A stretch of DNA of 64,000 nucleotides from Pseudonocardia sp. TRM90224 (GTDB taxonomy: Bacteria > Actinomycetota > Actinomycetes > Mycobacteriales > Pseudonocardiaceae): contig NZ_JAJGSX010000031.1 in assembly GCF_021245725.1 (NCBI RefSeq), positions 1 to 64,000 on the forward strand, given 5' to 3'. The position numbers and the translations under genes are program-made. Below are positions 8,710-18,002 of this stretch, piece by piece. Under the pieces are notes generated by a model. That model was not told the origin of the DNA. It was given only the letters and a program-made list of their open reading frames with translations, and ran no database searches. The first letter of the stretch is position 1. Each line of letters opens with the position of its first letter.

Positions 8710-9360
8710 GTGATCCGGGTGTTGATCGCCGACGACGAGCCGCTGGTCAGGGCGGGTGTGCGCGCGGTGCTGACCACAGCGCCCGACGTCGAGGTGGTCG
8801 CGGAGGCCGGCGACGGCCGGGCGGCCGTCGACCTCGTGCTCGCGCACCGGCCCGACGTCGCGGTGCTCGACGTCCGGATGCCGGTGCTCGACGGGCTCGA
8901 CGCCGCCGCCGAGATCCACTCCGCGGTGCCGGGGACCGGCGTGCTGGTGCTCACGACGTTCGCCGACGATGACGCCATCAGCAGGGCGCTCGGCGAGGGC
9001 GCAGGCGGGTTCGTGCTGAAGACCGGCGACCCGCTGGAGATCGTCTTCGGGGTGCGTGCAGTGGCCGGTGGCGCGGCCTACCTCTCCCCCGTGGTGGCGC
9101 GGCGGGTGCTCGACCGGCTCGCGGCCACCGCCCCCCGCGCCGCCGGGCACGCCGGTCTCGGCCGCCTGACCGACCGCGAGCGGGAGGTGCTCGGGCTGAT
9201 CGGCGCGGGCCTGTCGAACGCCGAGATCGCCCGCCGGCTGCACGTCGTCGAGGGCACGGTGAAGTTCTACGTCAGCGCGATCCTGCGCGGCCTGGACGTG
9301 CGCAACCGCGTGCAGGCGGCGATCGTGGCCCACGAGGCGGGCCTCATCCCGCGCCCGTAG
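8710..9360 (+). CDS. NarL/FixJ-type response regulator
   Basis: Partner of the preceding kinase. The 216-residue protein has a receiver domain (acidic pocket D8-D9, phosphoacceptor D54 in VAVLDVRMP, switch region LTTF, K in FVLKTGD) and a LuxR-type C-terminal HTH (LTDREREVLGLIGAG, SNAEIARRLHVVEGTVKFYV). It should bind DNA on phosphorylation. The GTG at 8710 places MIRVLIADDEP at the usual N-terminus; an in-frame GTG at 8695 overlapping the kinase would add five residues. The targets are unknown. Confidence 0.92.
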   Translation: MIRVLIADDEPLVRAGVRAVLTTAPDVEVVAEAGDGRAAVDLVLAHRPDVAVLDVRMPVLDGLDAAAEIHSAVPGTGVLVLTTFADDDAISRALGEGAGGFVLKTGDPLEIVFGVRAVAGGAAYLSPVVARRVLDRLAATAPRAAGHAGLGRLTDREREVLGLIGAGLSNAEIARRLHVVEGTVKFYVSAILRGLDVRNRVQAAIVAHEAGLIPRP

Positions 9361-9367
9361 GACCCTC

Positions 9368-10117
9368 CTAGCGCATCGCCGGATGCAGCTGCAGGTCCAG
9401 TCCCGCGGGCGCGGCCGGCCTGCGCACGTCGTGGCGGGCGACGGGCAGCGTGCCGTCGAGCGCGGCGAGGGTGGCGGTGGCCATCGCGTCGAGCACCTCG
9501 GCGACCGGGACGACGCGGCCCAGCTCCGCCGCCAGCGACGTGACGCCGACATCGGTGAGCCCGCATGGGACGATCCGGTCGAAGGAGCTCATGTCCGGGG
9601 TGCAGTTGATCGCGTAGCCGTGGAGCGTGACACCGCCCTGGACGCGCACGCCGATCGCGGCGATCTTGCGCTCGGCGCGGAACTCGTCGGCGGGCAGCCA
9701 GACGCCGCTGCGGCCCTCGACCCGGCCGGCCTCGGTGAGCCCGAACGCGTGCACGACGGAGATCAGCGCCTCCTCGAGCCGCCGCACGAAATCGACGACG
9801 TCGAGCGGCTCGGCCAGCCCGATGATCGGGTAGCCGACCAGCTGGCCGGGACCGTGCCAGGTGATCCGGCCGCCGCGGTCGACGTCGACGACGGGGGCGC
9901 CGTCGGTGGGCCGGTCCTCCGGCTGGGTGCGCTTGCCCGCGGTGTAGACCGACGGGTGCTCCAGCAGCATGAGGACGTCCGGGCCGGCGCCCTCGCGGCG
10001 GGCCGCGGCGTTGGCGCGCTGGACGTCCCACGCGTCGATGTAGTCGATGGTGCCGAGCGTGTCGACGCGGACCGGTTCGCCGCTGCGGCGGCACGACCGG
10101 ATGTCACCCGTAGCCAT
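9368..10117 (-). CDS. lipB: Octanoyl-[ACP]:protein N-octanoyltransferase
   Basis: Transfers octanoyl from acyl carrier protein to the lipoyl-domain lysine of E2 subunits such as SucB in this window, the first step of lipoate assembly. The 249-residue protein has RGGRITWHGPGQLVGYP, the conserved Lys region ERKIAAIGVRV and the Cys-containing INCTPDMSSFDRIVPCG active-site loop. Its start at 10117 gives MATGDIRSC; an in-frame GTG at 10126 is an alternative. It converges on the response regulator gene with 7 bp between the ends, and lipA lies about 1.1 kb away on the other strand. Confidence 0.95.
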   Translation of the reverse strand: MATGDIRSCRRSGEPVRVDTLGTIDYIDAWDVQRANAAARREGAGPDVLMLLEHPSVYTAGKRTQPEDRPTDGAPVVDVDRGGRITWHGPGQLVGYPIIGLAEPLDVVDFVRRLEEALISVVHAFGLTEAGRVEGRSGVWLPADEFRAERKIAAIGVRVQGGVTLHGYAINCTPDMSSFDRIVPCGLTDVGVTSLAAELGRVVPVAEVLDAMATATLAALDGTLPVARHDVRRPAAPAGLDLQLHPAMR

Positions 10118-10139
10118 GCCGGCCACGCTACGCCCCGGC

Positions 10140-10211
10140 GAACTTCCCCACCGTTTTGCCTACTTGCAGACCCTGGTGGGTGTGCAGGTCGGCAAAACGG
10201 TGGGGAACTTC
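10140..10211. repeat. Palindromic interspersed repeat, family C, copy 1
   Basis: A long imperfect inverted repeat whose outer arms read GAACTTCCCCACCGTTTTG and the complement, with inner TGCA-containing arms and a loop of about 12 bases. Four related copies are at 48233-48280 (half), 49183-49252, 51592-51661 and 57316-57386. It fills the gap between lipB and the next leftward gene. Confidence 0.85.
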
Positions 10212-10214
10212 CGC

Positions 10215-11144
10215 TCAGACGTGGGGAGCGACGTCGGAGGCGATCAGCTCGACGTGGTCGAGGTCGGCGAGGTCGAGCACCTGGAGGTAGATGCGGGTGA
10301 TGCCGGTCAGGTCCTTCCAGGTGCCGAGCTTGTCGACGATCTCGGCGGTGGTGCCGGCGAGACCGTTGGTGCGCAGCTCGTCCACCTCCCGGCCGATCGC
10401 GGCGGCGCGGCGGGCCACCTCGGCGTCGTCGCGCCCGACCGCGACGCACTGCGCGACCGACCGCACCAGCGTCTTCGGGTCGCGGCCGATCTCGGCGCAC
10501 GCGGCGTCGGTGCGCTCGAACTGCGCGGCGACGACGTCGGGCGGCGAGAACCCGACGTTCATCTCGGCGGCGAAGCGGGCGGCCAGCTGCGGGGTGCGCT
10601 TCTTCCCGTGCCCGCCGACGATCACCGGGAGGGGCTGCTGGACGGGCTTGGGCAGCGCCGGGGAGTCGGCGACGGTGTAGTGCTTGCCGTCGAAGGAATA
10701 GCGCTCGCCCTCCGGCGTGCCCCAGAGGCCGGTGACGATCTCCAGCTGCTCCTCGAGCCGGTCGAACCGCTCGCCCAGCCCAGGGAACGGGATGGCGTAC
10801 GCGGCGTGCTCGGCCTCGAACCAGCCCGCGCCGAGCCCGAGCTCGACACGCCCGCCCGACATCTCGTCCACCTGCGCGACGGAGATCGCGAGCGGGCCGG
10901 GGAAGCGGAAGGTCGCGGAGTTGACGAGGGTGCCGAGGCGGATCCGGGACGTCTCGCGGGCCAGGCCGGCGAGCGTGATCCAGGAGTCGGTGGGCCCGGG
11001 CAGCCCGGGGCGGTCGCCCATGGCGAGGTAGTGGTCGGAGCGGAAGTAGGCGTCGTAGCCCGCGTCCTCTGATGCGCGCGCGAGCCGGAGCTGGTCGGCG
11101 TAGCTCGCACCCTGCTGGGGTTCGGTGAAGATCCGGAGGTCCAC
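10215..11144 (-). CDS. LLM-class F420-dependent oxidoreductase (TIGR03619-like)
   Basis: A 309-residue luciferase-like monooxygenase superfamily protein: N-terminal DLRIFTEPQQGASYADQL, substrate/cofactor region DAYFRSDHYLAMG, LGTLVNSATFRFPG, and GGRVELGLGAGWFEAEH. These features fit F420-dependent rather than FMN-dependent members, which in actinobacteria are mostly of unknown substrate. GTG at 11144 gives the expected N-terminus; the frame stays open upstream through the lipA start region but that is antisense. It is divergent from lipA by 70 bp. Confidence 0.87.
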   Translation of the reverse strand: MDLRIFTEPQQGASYADQLRLARASEDAGYDAYFRSDHYLAMGDRPGLPGPTDSWITLAGLARETSRIRLGTLVNSATFRFPGPLAISVAQVDEMSGGRVELGLGAGWFEAEHAAYAIPFPGLGERFDRLEEQLEIVTGLWGTPEGERYSFDGKHYTVADSPALPKPVQQPLPVIVGGHGKKRTPQLAARFAAEMNVGFSPPDVVAAQFERTDAACAEIGRDPKTLVRSVAQCVAVGRDDAEVARRAAAIGREVDELRTNGLAGTTAEIVDKLGTWKDLTGITRIYLQVLDLADLDHVELIASDVAPHV

Positions 11145-11214
11145 GTTCGTGACGGTAGTCTCGCCTGCTCCCGGGGTTGCGGTGGGACGCCGGGGCGCGG
11201 CGTAGCCTGAGGCC

Positions 11215-12216
11215 GTGACGATCGCACCCGAAGGTCGCAAGCTCCTGCGCCTCGAGGTCCGCAACAGCGAGACCCCGATCGAGCGCAAGCCGCCGTGGAT
11301 CCGCACGAAGGCGCGCACCGGCCCGCAGTACACCGAGCTGAAGTCGCTGGTCCGCACCGGCGGGCTGCACACGGTGTGCGAGGAAGCCGGCTGCCCCAAC
11401 ATCTACGAGTGCTGGGAGGACCGCGAGGCCACCTTCCTCATCGGCGGCGAGCAGTGCACGCGGCGGTGCGACTTCTGCCAGATCGACACCGGCAAGCCCG
11501 CGGAGCTCGACCGTGACGAGCCGCGCCGGGTCGCGGAGTCGGTGCAGCAGATGGGCCTGCGCTACTCGACCGTCACGGGCGTCGCGCGCGACGACCTGCC
11601 CGACGGCGGCGCGTGGCTCTACGCCGAGACGGTGCGCCAGATCCACGCGCTCAACCCCGGCACCGGCGTCGAGCTGCTGATCCCCGACTTCAACTCGATC
11701 GACGAGCAGCTCGACGAGGTGTTCGGGGCGCGGCCGGAGGTGCTCGCGCACAACCTGGAGACGGTGCCGCGGATCTTCAAGCGCATCCGGCCCGCGTTCC
11801 GCTACGAGCGCTCGCTCGAGGTGATCACGAAGGCCCGCGCGGCCGGCCTCGTCACCAAGTCGAACCTGATCCTCGGCATGGGCGAGACCCCCGACGAGGT
11901 CACGGCAGCGCTGCGCGACCTGCACGACGCCGGCTGCGAGATCATCACGATCACCCAGTACCTGCGGCCCTCCGCGCGCCACCACCCCGTCGAGCGGTGG
12001 GTGAAGCCGGAGGAGTTCGTCGAGCACTCCGAGACGGCCGAGCGCATCGGGTTCGCCGGTGTGATGGCCGGGCCGCTGGTGCGTTCGTCGTACCGGGCCG
12101 GGCGGCTCTACGCGCAGACGGTGCGGTCGCGCGGCGAGCAGCTGCCGGCCGAGCTCGAGCACCTCGCGACCGAAGGCGCGGCCGCGCAGGAAGCCCGCTC
12201 CCTGCTGGCGCGCTGA
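11215..12216 (+). CDS. lipA: Lipoyl synthase
   Basis: Radical SAM enzyme that inserts two sulfurs into the octanoyl chain placed by LipB. The 333-residue protein has the auxiliary 4Fe-4S motif CEEAGCPNIYEC (C55, C60, C66), the radical SAM motif CTRRCDFC (C81, C85, C88), and the C-terminal RSSYRAG with the serine that caps the auxiliary cluster. Together with LipB and the lipoyl-carrying SucB it makes this block a lipoate-dependent metabolism neighbourhood. GTG start at 11215. Confidence 0.97.
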   Translation: MTIAPEGRKLLRLEVRNSETPIERKPPWIRTKARTGPQYTELKSLVRTGGLHTVCEEAGCPNIYECWEDREATFLIGGEQCTRRCDFCQIDTGKPAELDRDEPRRVAESVQQMGLRYSTVTGVARDDLPDGGAWLYAETVRQIHALNPGTGVELLIPDFNSIDEQLDEVFGARPEVLAHNLETVPRIFKRIRPAFRYERSLEVITKARAAGLVTKSNLILGMGETPDEVTAALRDLHDAGCEIITITQYLRPSARHHPVERWVKPEEFVEHSETAERIGFAGVMAGPLVRSSYRAGRLYAQTVRSRGEQLPAELEHLATEGAAAQEARSLLAR

Positions 12217-12244
12217 CCCGGCTCCGACCGGTATCCTCACTCGC

Positions 12245-12982
12245 ATGGCCGGTGGTAAGCCCGACAAAGCTGCTCAGAAGGAAGCCAAGCGCCTCAAGCG
12301 TGCGGCCTCCAAGGAGCGGCGCTCACAGATCTGGAAGGCGTTCCAGCAGCAGCGCAAGGAGGACAAGGCGCTGCTGCCGCTGATGATCGGCGCGCTCCTG
12401 CTGTGCACTGCCGTGGTCTTCGGCATCGGGCTGATCTTCGACATGCACTGGATCATGCTGCCGGTCGGCGTCGCGATCGGGGTGCTGGCCGCGGTCAGCA
12501 TCTTCGGCAGGCGCGTGCAGAGCTCCGTCTACTCGAAGGCCGAGGGCCAGCCCGGCGCGGCCGGGTGGGCGCTCGACACCATGCGCGGCCAGTGGCGCGT
12601 CACCCCCGGCGTCGCCGGCACCACCCACCTCGACGCCGTGCACCGGGTGATCGGCCGGCCCGGGATCATCCTGGTCGCCGAGGGGGTGCCGCACCGCGTG
12701 AAGAGCCTGCTCGCGCAGGAGAAGAAGCGCGTCGCGCGCGTCGCCGGCTCGATGCCGATCTACGACGTCATCGTCGGCAACGACGAGGGTCAGGTCCCGC
12801 TGAAGGGCCTGCAGCGCCACCTCACCAAGCTGCCCCGCAACATCACCCCGGCCCAGATGGACACCATCGAGGCGAAGCTCGCCGCGCTCGGCTCCCGCGC
12901 CGCCGCGCTGCCGAAGGGCCCGATGCCCGCCGGCGCCAAGATGCGCAGCGTGCAGCGCACCGCCCGCCGCAAGGGCGCTTGA
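12245..12982 (+). CDS. DUF4191 membrane protein
   Basis: A 245-residue protein with a strongly basic N-terminus (KEAKRLKRAASKERR), two adjacent transmembrane helices (about 45-64 and 69-88) and a soluble C-terminal part with AGWALDTMRGQWRVTPGVAG and a basic tail. This layout matches the actinobacterial DUF4191 family, which characteristically follows lipA. Function is unknown. It starts 28 bp after the lipA stop and is probably co-transcribed with it. Confidence 0.88.
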   Translation: MAGGKPDKAAQKEAKRLKRAASKERRSQIWKAFQQQRKEDKALLPLMIGALLLCTAVVFGIGLIFDMHWIMLPVGVAIGVLAAVSIFGRRVQSSVYSKAEGQPGAAGWALDTMRGQWRVTPGVAGTTHLDAVHRVIGRPGIILVAEGVPHRVKSLLAQEKKRVARVAGSMPIYDVIVGNDEGQVPLKGLQRHLTKLPRNITPAQMDTIEAKLAALGSRAAALPKGPMPAGAKMRSVQRTARRKGA

Positions 12983-13659
12983 TCCTTCCCGCATGTAGCC
13001 GAGCGGCTGCGCCCGCCGTGGCAGGTGCCAGGTCCCGGTGGATGCACGAACAGCGCGCGCTGGGCGCTTGCCGGTGCGGCGTTGCCCGCCGAGGGTCAGG
13101 AAAGTCCGCCATGGCCCTCCGGGTCGCCACGAGGGATGAGAATCCGTGCCGGGGTGCGGCTCCGGGTACGGGTACACGACCGCAGACCGGGGTGGGTGCC
13201 CGAACCGGGCGTGCAGGGCACGACCAACCCCGCGGCCAGGGCCGGGGCTGTGGTGGCCGGCCGGGGTGTGTGCGTTGCGCACGCGAGGGCAGGAAAGCCA
13301 CTTTCCTGCCCTGTGAGGGCCGGAAAGTGGCTTTCCTGCCCTCCCCACCCGGGGGGTGAGCTGCGCGAACGGCTGTTTCGAACGATAGGTTGGCCTGAAA
13401 GTGCCGTTCGCGCACATCCCGGCGGTCGCCGAGTGGGTGGGATCGTGAGTTTGAGTGTGCTCAGGGCTGCCGCGACAGCCCTCAGCGCACCCTCGATCAG
13501 CCAGTGCCTGGATCCCGGGGGGTGCCGGTCCACCGCGGTGGCTGCGGCGATCCACCTGACAGCCACTTTCCTGCAACCACGTTGCATGACAGTGGCTTTC
13601 CTGACCTTCCGCAGCTCCGTCTCGACGCGTGGACGAGTGGGCGAGCGCTCGCGCTCGAG
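12983..13659. other. Gene-free interval with two inverted-repeat elements
   Basis: No convincing coding frame is present in this 677-bp space between the convergent DUF4191 and RDD genes. It contains a family B repeat (13285-13343) and a related diverged hairpin at 13559-13596, whose arms (GCCACTTTCCTGCAAC and its near complement) share the GCCACTTTCCTGC core of family B. Confidence 0.6.
13285..13343. repeat. Palindromic interspersed repeat, family B, copy 1
   Basis: Two 27-bp units in inverted orientation separated by GTG. Each unit is itself a near-palindrome: arms AGGGCAGGAAAG and CTTTCCTGCCCT around a CCA loop in the first unit, and the same around TGG in the second. Other copies are at 28524-28582, 30030-30088 and 60400-60458. 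Confidence 0.85.
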
Positions 13660-14124
13660 TCAGCCGCGGGTCCTGACGACGATCGTGCGGGTCGCGCGGT
13701 CGTGCCAGCCGCGGCCGTCGGAGTCGCGGGCGAGTGGTGGCAGCACCAGCGCCGTCAGGGCCGTGCGCAGCAGCGCGCGCGGCACGCCGATGACAGCGGA
13801 GTTGTCGAGCGACGCCACCCGGATGCCGAGTGCCGTCATGCCGGCGCTCGCACCGAAGATCGCGACGGGAACCGCGGTGAGCAGGAACCAGATGCCCAGC
13901 ACCGTCCACGAGAACGACGGGTTGGTGAGCGGGTCGGGGCCGGAGACCAGCGCGGCGATGAGGTAGCCGATGAGCCAGTCGAGCGCGAGCGCGACGAACC
14001 GGCGCCCGAGCCCCGCGACGCTCGACACCCCGTGTTCGGGCAGGCCGTACTTCTCCCCCGGATAGCCGGCCGAAGGCCCGGCCGGGACGGATCCTGGCAA
14101 CCACGACTCGCTCCAACGGGCCAC
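13660..14124 (-). CDS. RDD family membrane protein
   Basis: A 154-residue protein whose first half carries the RDD signature in GLGRRFVALALDWLIGYLI, followed by a second hydrophobic segment (WTVLGIWFLLTAVPVAIFG) and a basic C-terminus. RDD proteins are membrane proteins of mostly unknown role. GTG at 14124 is used. It converges on DUF4191 and is divergent from glnA, with an intergenic space of about 180 bp that should carry the glnA promoter. Confidence 0.85.
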   Translation of the reverse strand: MARWSESWLPGSVPAGPSAGYPGEKYGLPEHGVSSVAGLGRRFVALALDWLIGYLIAALVSGPDPLTNPSFSWTVLGIWFLLTAVPVAIFGASAGMTALGIRVASLDNSAVIGVPRALLRTALTALVLPPLARDSDGRGWHDRATRTIVVRTRG

Positions 14125-14302
14125 GTCACCAGCTTACGGACGGCGCGTCGAGCGGGCCCGGCCACTGCACCGGAGGTGTGACGGGGGTGGCATCGCGGCA
14201 GCACCCCGTTAACCTCTGTGAAACCACCGAGTGACCGACGGGCAACAACGCCGCCATAGCGTCGCCTCCGACCGACGTGCCGAGAAGAAGGAGCCCGTGA
14301 GC

Positions 14303-15727
14303 GTGTTCAGCAACTCCGAAGAGGTACTCAAGTACATCTCGGACGAGAAGGTCGAGTACGTCGACATCAGGTTCTGCGACCTGCCCGGCGTCATGCAGCA
14401 CCTCACCGTCCCCGCCAGCACGTTCGACCAAGACCTGATCGACAACGGCGTCGCGTTCGACGGCTCGTCCGTCCGCGGCTTCCAGGCGATCAACGAGTCG
14501 GACATGGCGCTGTTCCCCGACCCGGCGACGGCGCGCGTCGACCCGTTCCGCAAGCACAAGACGATCAACCTGAACTTCTTCGTGCACGACCCGATCACGG
14601 GTGAGCCCTATAGCCGCGACCCGCGCAACGTCGCCCGCAAGGCCGAGGAGTACCTGTCGGCCTCGGGTGTCGCCGACACCGCGTACTTCGGCGCCGAGGC
14701 GGAATTCTACATCTTCGACTCCGTGCGCTTCGGGTCCGACCCGCACCAGCAGTACCACCACATCGACTCCGTCGAGGGCTGGTGGAACACCGGCCGCGAG
14801 GAGCAGGGCGGCAACCTCGGTTACAAGGTCAACTACAAGGGCGGGTACTTCCCCGTCCCACCGGTCGACCACTACGCCGACCTGCGCGACGACATCGTCA
14901 GCAACATGATCGACAGCGGTTTCGTCGTCGAGCGCGGCCACCACGAGGTGGGCACCGCCGGCCAGGCCGAGATCAACTACAAGTTCAACACGCTCCTGCA
15001 CGCCGCCGACGACGTGATGCTGTTCAAGTACCTCGTCAAGAACACCGCGTGGCACGCCGGCAAGACCGCGACCTTCATGCCGAAGCCGCTCTTCGGCGAC
15101 AACGGCTCGGGCATGCACGCCCACCAGTCGCTCTGGAAGGACGGGCAGCCGCTCTTCCACGACGAGACCGGCTACGGCGGCCTGTCCGACCTCGCCCGCT
15201 ACTACATCGGCGGGCTGCTGCACCACGCGCCGAGCCTGCTGGCGTTCACCAACCCGACGGTGAATTCCTACCACCGGCTCGTCCCCGGCTTCGAGGCGCC
15301 GGTCAACCTGGTCTACTCCGCGCGCAACCGGTCGGCCTGCATCCGGATCCCGCTGACGGGCAACAACCCCAAGGCCAAGCGCCTGGAGTTCCGCTGCCCC
15401 GACTCGTCCGGCAACCCGTACCTGGCGTTCGCGGCCATGACGATGGCAGGGCTCGACGGCATCAAGAACAAGATCGAGCCGCCGGCCCCCATCGACAAGG
15501 ACCTCTACGAGCTGCCCCCGGAGGAGGCCAAGGACATCCCGCAGGTCCCCGGCAGCCTCTCCGCGGTCATCGACCGCCTGGAGTCCGACCACGAGTACCT
15601 GCTCGAGGGCGGCGTCTTCACGTCCGACCTGATCGAGACGTGGATCTCCTACAAGCGGGAGAACGAGATCGACCCGCTGCGCCTGCGCCCGCACCCGTAC
15701 GAGTTCGCGCTCTACTACGACGTCTGA
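14303..15727 (+). CDS. glnA: Type I glutamine synthetase
   Basis: ATP-dependent condensation of ammonia and glutamate; the central nitrogen-assimilation enzyme. The 474-residue product has the beta-grasp start (VRFCDLPGVMQH-like segment IRFCDLPGVMQH), the metal/active-site EAEFYIFD and NGSGMHAHQS motifs, NLVYSARNRSACIRIP, and the adenylylation loop KDLYELPPEE with Y402, so covalent regulation by GlnE is expected. GTG at 14303 has AAGGAG nine bases upstream and gives MFSNSEEVLKYI; an in-frame GTG at 14297 is too close to that site. Confidence 0.97.
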   Translation: MFSNSEEVLKYISDEKVEYVDIRFCDLPGVMQHLTVPASTFDQDLIDNGVAFDGSSVRGFQAINESDMALFPDPATARVDPFRKHKTINLNFFVHDPITGEPYSRDPRNVARKAEEYLSASGVADTAYFGAEAEFYIFDSVRFGSDPHQQYHHIDSVEGWWNTGREEQGGNLGYKVNYKGGYFPVPPVDHYADLRDDIVSNMIDSGFVVERGHHEVGTAGQAEINYKFNTLLHAADDVMLFKYLVKNTAWHAGKTATFMPKPLFGDNGSGMHAHQSLWKDGQPLFHDETGYGGLSDLARYYIGGLLHHAPSLLAFTNPTVNSYHRLVPGFEAPVNLVYSARNRSACIRIPLTGNNPKAKRLEFRCPDSSGNPYLAFAAMTMAGLDGIKNKIEPPAPIDKDLYELPPEEAKDIPQVPGSLSAVIDRLESDHEYLLEGGVFTSDLIETWISYKRENEIDPLRLRPHPYEFALYYDV

Positions 15728-15730
15728 TCC

Positions 15731-15818
15731 GCAGGTCGTGATGACCTGCTAGAAGACCGCGAATACGGCGGTTGACCTGCAGAGATGCCTTCCAGTGTCT
15801 CTCGGCGTCAACCGCCGT
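15731..15818 (+). terminator. Tandem hairpins downstream of glnA
   Basis: Two inverted repeats follow the stop codon. GCAGGTC/GACCTGC (15731-15749) has a 5-base loop. A longer stem ACGGCGGTTGAC (15765-15776) pairs perfectly with GTCAACCGCCGT (15807-15818) and is followed by TTTTCG, the layout of an intrinsic terminator with a long loop. Confidence 0.7.
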
Positions 15819-16446
15819 TTTCGTGCTCATGTGCCCCAGTGTGCCCCGAGAGATCTACATTGGACGCCGAGCCCGTAGAACAACAGACCCGGATGATCTA
15901 GATGTTCGGCGACCGCCTCCCACGGCAGCTCGGCAGCGTGCGGTGTCGCGCTCTCTGCCGCGCCGCTCGCCAATCATCCCCCTTCGGAACGCACGTCACG
16001 ACTGGCGCCCGGCGCGGGGAGGGCGGAGTGATGGCGCCACCATTCGTCGAGTTGCCCATGTTCTGTGACGCTAGCCTGGCGCCTTCACGGGCAGTTGATC
16101 CTTAGGCGGCATTGAGCGCTACAGATACTCCTGAGCAGGCGAGATCATGGCTTGCGACGGTCATATCTGCGCCCGAGAAGGGCGCACATTTCAGGTGGGT
16201 GAGCGTAGCGGCTTCTGTCCGTGCCCGAGCACCGACACGGCGGTCGGACAGGTGGTCTCCCAGGCCGGCAGTGCTGTTGACCGAGACGATCCGCACGGTC
16301 GATTGGATTAGACGTTGTCGGCCGTGCTCGCGGAAAGCCGGGCCATGCTCCAATAAATCGCCTTTTCCGGAATGAGCGTCTCCGCACCCGGCTGGCGACT
16401 TTGGGCCACAGAGTCGAACGGCGGACACCAAATCTCCGCTCAGGGG
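15819..16446. other. Gene-free interval between glnA and pyrD
   Basis: About 630 bp with no frame I can support. Its second half is visibly less GC-rich than the neighbours. No repeat, RNA gene or promoter could be defined. Confidence 0.4.
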
Positions 16447-17586
16447 TTATCCGTCGACGATTCCATCGACAAACCCGCAAAGTTCTTTCCTGCCGCGGGC
16501 CTGCGAAATGCTGGATAGCCCGGCGACCTCCAGGCGCCGCAGCAGCCCCTTCTGGATACCTCTCGGCCACAACGGTCCGCCGTATATGAGTCCGGTGTAG
16601 GCCTGGACAAGGGTGGCTCCGCAGCAGATGCGCGCGAAGACGTCATCGGCGTTCTCGACGCCGCCCACCGATATCAAGGTCAGCCGGTCGCCCACTACAG
16701 CGCGAAGCCGTTGCAGCACTTCGAGCGAACGGTCTCGCAGCGGCGCACCAGAGAGGCCCCCGGCGCCTATGTCCGCCACCGCGTCGGCCGGGGTAGCCAA
16801 GCCAGCGCGGGCGATGGTGGTGTTGGTGGCGATGATTCCATCGAGGTCAAGTTCGAGGGCGAGCTCGGCTACCGCATCGATGTCCTCGTCCGCGAGATCG
16901 GGAGCTATCTTCACCAGCAACGGCACCCTAGGCGCGTCCCGCTGCGCGGCGATCTCGCTGTTCACTCCGTCGATCGCCGAGAGCAGCGGTCGAAGCACTG
17001 AGGTTGCCTGTAAGTTTCGCAGCCCCGGGGTGTTGGGCGAGCTCACGTTCACCACGAGGTAGTCGGCCAACGGCAGCAGTCGCCGGGCACTGGTGACGTA
17101 GTCGCTCACAGTCGCAGATTCCTCGACGACCTTGGTCTTGCCGATGTTCACGCCGAGGGTGGTCACCTCTGGGCGAGGATGGCGATGCAGCCGGTCAGCG
17201 ACCGCCAAGGAGCCCGAATTATTGAAGCCCATCCGATTGACCAGTGCGCGATCCGCAGGTAGCCGAAATATCCGTGGACGTGGATTGCCGGTCTGAGGCT
17301 GCGCCGTGACCGTGCCGACCTCCACGAAGCCGAAGCCGAGCGCCGCTAGACCCGCGACGCCGTAAGCGTCCTTATCGAAACCAGCGGCCAGCCCCAGCGG
17401 GTTGCTGAACCTGCGTCCGAGTGCGTCTACGCCGAGGCGCTCGTCGCTCACGTGACAAAGCCTTCGCAGGAGTCGACCGGCCCCGGGGATCGCCATGGCC
17501 GTCCGCAGCGCAGCGAAACCGATACGGTGCGCCGTCTCGGCCGGGACCCGAACCAGGACGAGCCAGAACAAACCTCGATAGATCAC
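16447..17586 (-). CDS. pyrD: Dihydroorotate dehydrogenase (quinone), class 2
   Basis: Oxidises dihydroorotate to orotate in pyrimidine synthesis, giving electrons to membrane quinone. The 379-residue protein has the N-terminal amphipathic membrane helix (IYRGLFWLVLVRVPAETAHR), the FMN region GLAAGFDKDAYGV, the class 2 active-site VNVSSPNTPGLRNLQ with its catalytic Ser, IATNTTI and the phosphate-binding ISVGGVENADD. GTG at 17586 was chosen because it starts at the membrane helix; the frame is open further upstream without family similarity. It stands alone, not in a pyr operon, and its flanks are less GC-rich than the rest. Confidence 0.92.
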   Translation of the reverse strand: MIYRGLFWLVLVRVPAETAHRIGFAALRTAMAIPGAGRLLRRLCHVSDERLGVDALGRRFSNPLGLAAGFDKDAYGVAGLAALGFGFVEVGTVTAQPQTGNPRPRIFRLPADRALVNRMGFNNSGSLAVADRLHRHPRPEVTTLGVNIGKTKVVEESATVSDYVTSARRLLPLADYLVVNVSSPNTPGLRNLQATSVLRPLLSAIDGVNSEIAAQRDAPRVPLLVKIAPDLADEDIDAVAELALELDLDGIIATNTTIARAGLATPADAVADIGAGGLSGAPLRDRSLEVLQRLRAVVGDRLTLISVGGVENADDVFARICCGATLVQAYTGLIYGGPLWPRGIQKGLLRRLEVAGLSSISQARGRKELCGFVDGIVDG

Positions 17587-18002
17587 TCGCGTACTCCCGC
17601 GCTTGGAGACCAGTCGGGAGTGGATCCTAAACCCGGATCTTTCGCCGGTCGGAGTTGATTGGTGATCTTCGCCGGGTCTGCTCCGGTCCTGAGGCGAGAT
17701 TGTGCCGTGCGGCACGGCAGTTTGACCGGGGTCGCTCGGTACGCCGGATCCGCAGGCCGGCCGGCTGCAGGGATCGCCGGGACCGTCGAAGTGATCCCCG
17801 GCCCGGGTCGGCGAGCGAAGCCGAGCGCGCGTGTCAGGCATGTACTCCTGCAACGCCGCGGTCGGAACCCCGAGTCGCCGCGCAACACTCCGCATCTAGA
17901 GCGCCCCGACACCATCCCGGTCAGCGATCAAGACCGCCGTCGCGGCGATCCGCGCCCGCGCCCCGCCACCGGCAGCACACGGCAACCCCCGGCCGGACCG
18001 AA
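17587..18002. other. Gene-free interval upstream of pyrD
   Basis: Open frames exist on both strands but none has recognisable protein character, a ribosome site or codon use that convinces. It should contain the pyrD promoter. Confidence 0.4.

Noticed and set aside
9763..12267. Leftward open frame of more than 800 codons spanning lipB, the LLM gene and lipA
   Set aside because: All three real genes under it have full motifs in other frames; composition is typical of a non-coding GC-rich frame.
12983..13659. Open frames of 160-310 codons through the repeat-containing spacer
   Set aside because: They cross family B palindromes and end or start inside neighbouring genes; no protein-like segments.
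15765..15818. Possible small RNA or riboswitch after glnA
   Set aside because: The stem with following T-run is explained as a terminator; no known RNA motif was recognised.
16112..16570. Short frames in the spacer before pyrD
   Set aside because: No ribosome sites, similarity or consistent codon bias; one overlaps the pyrD end in antisense.
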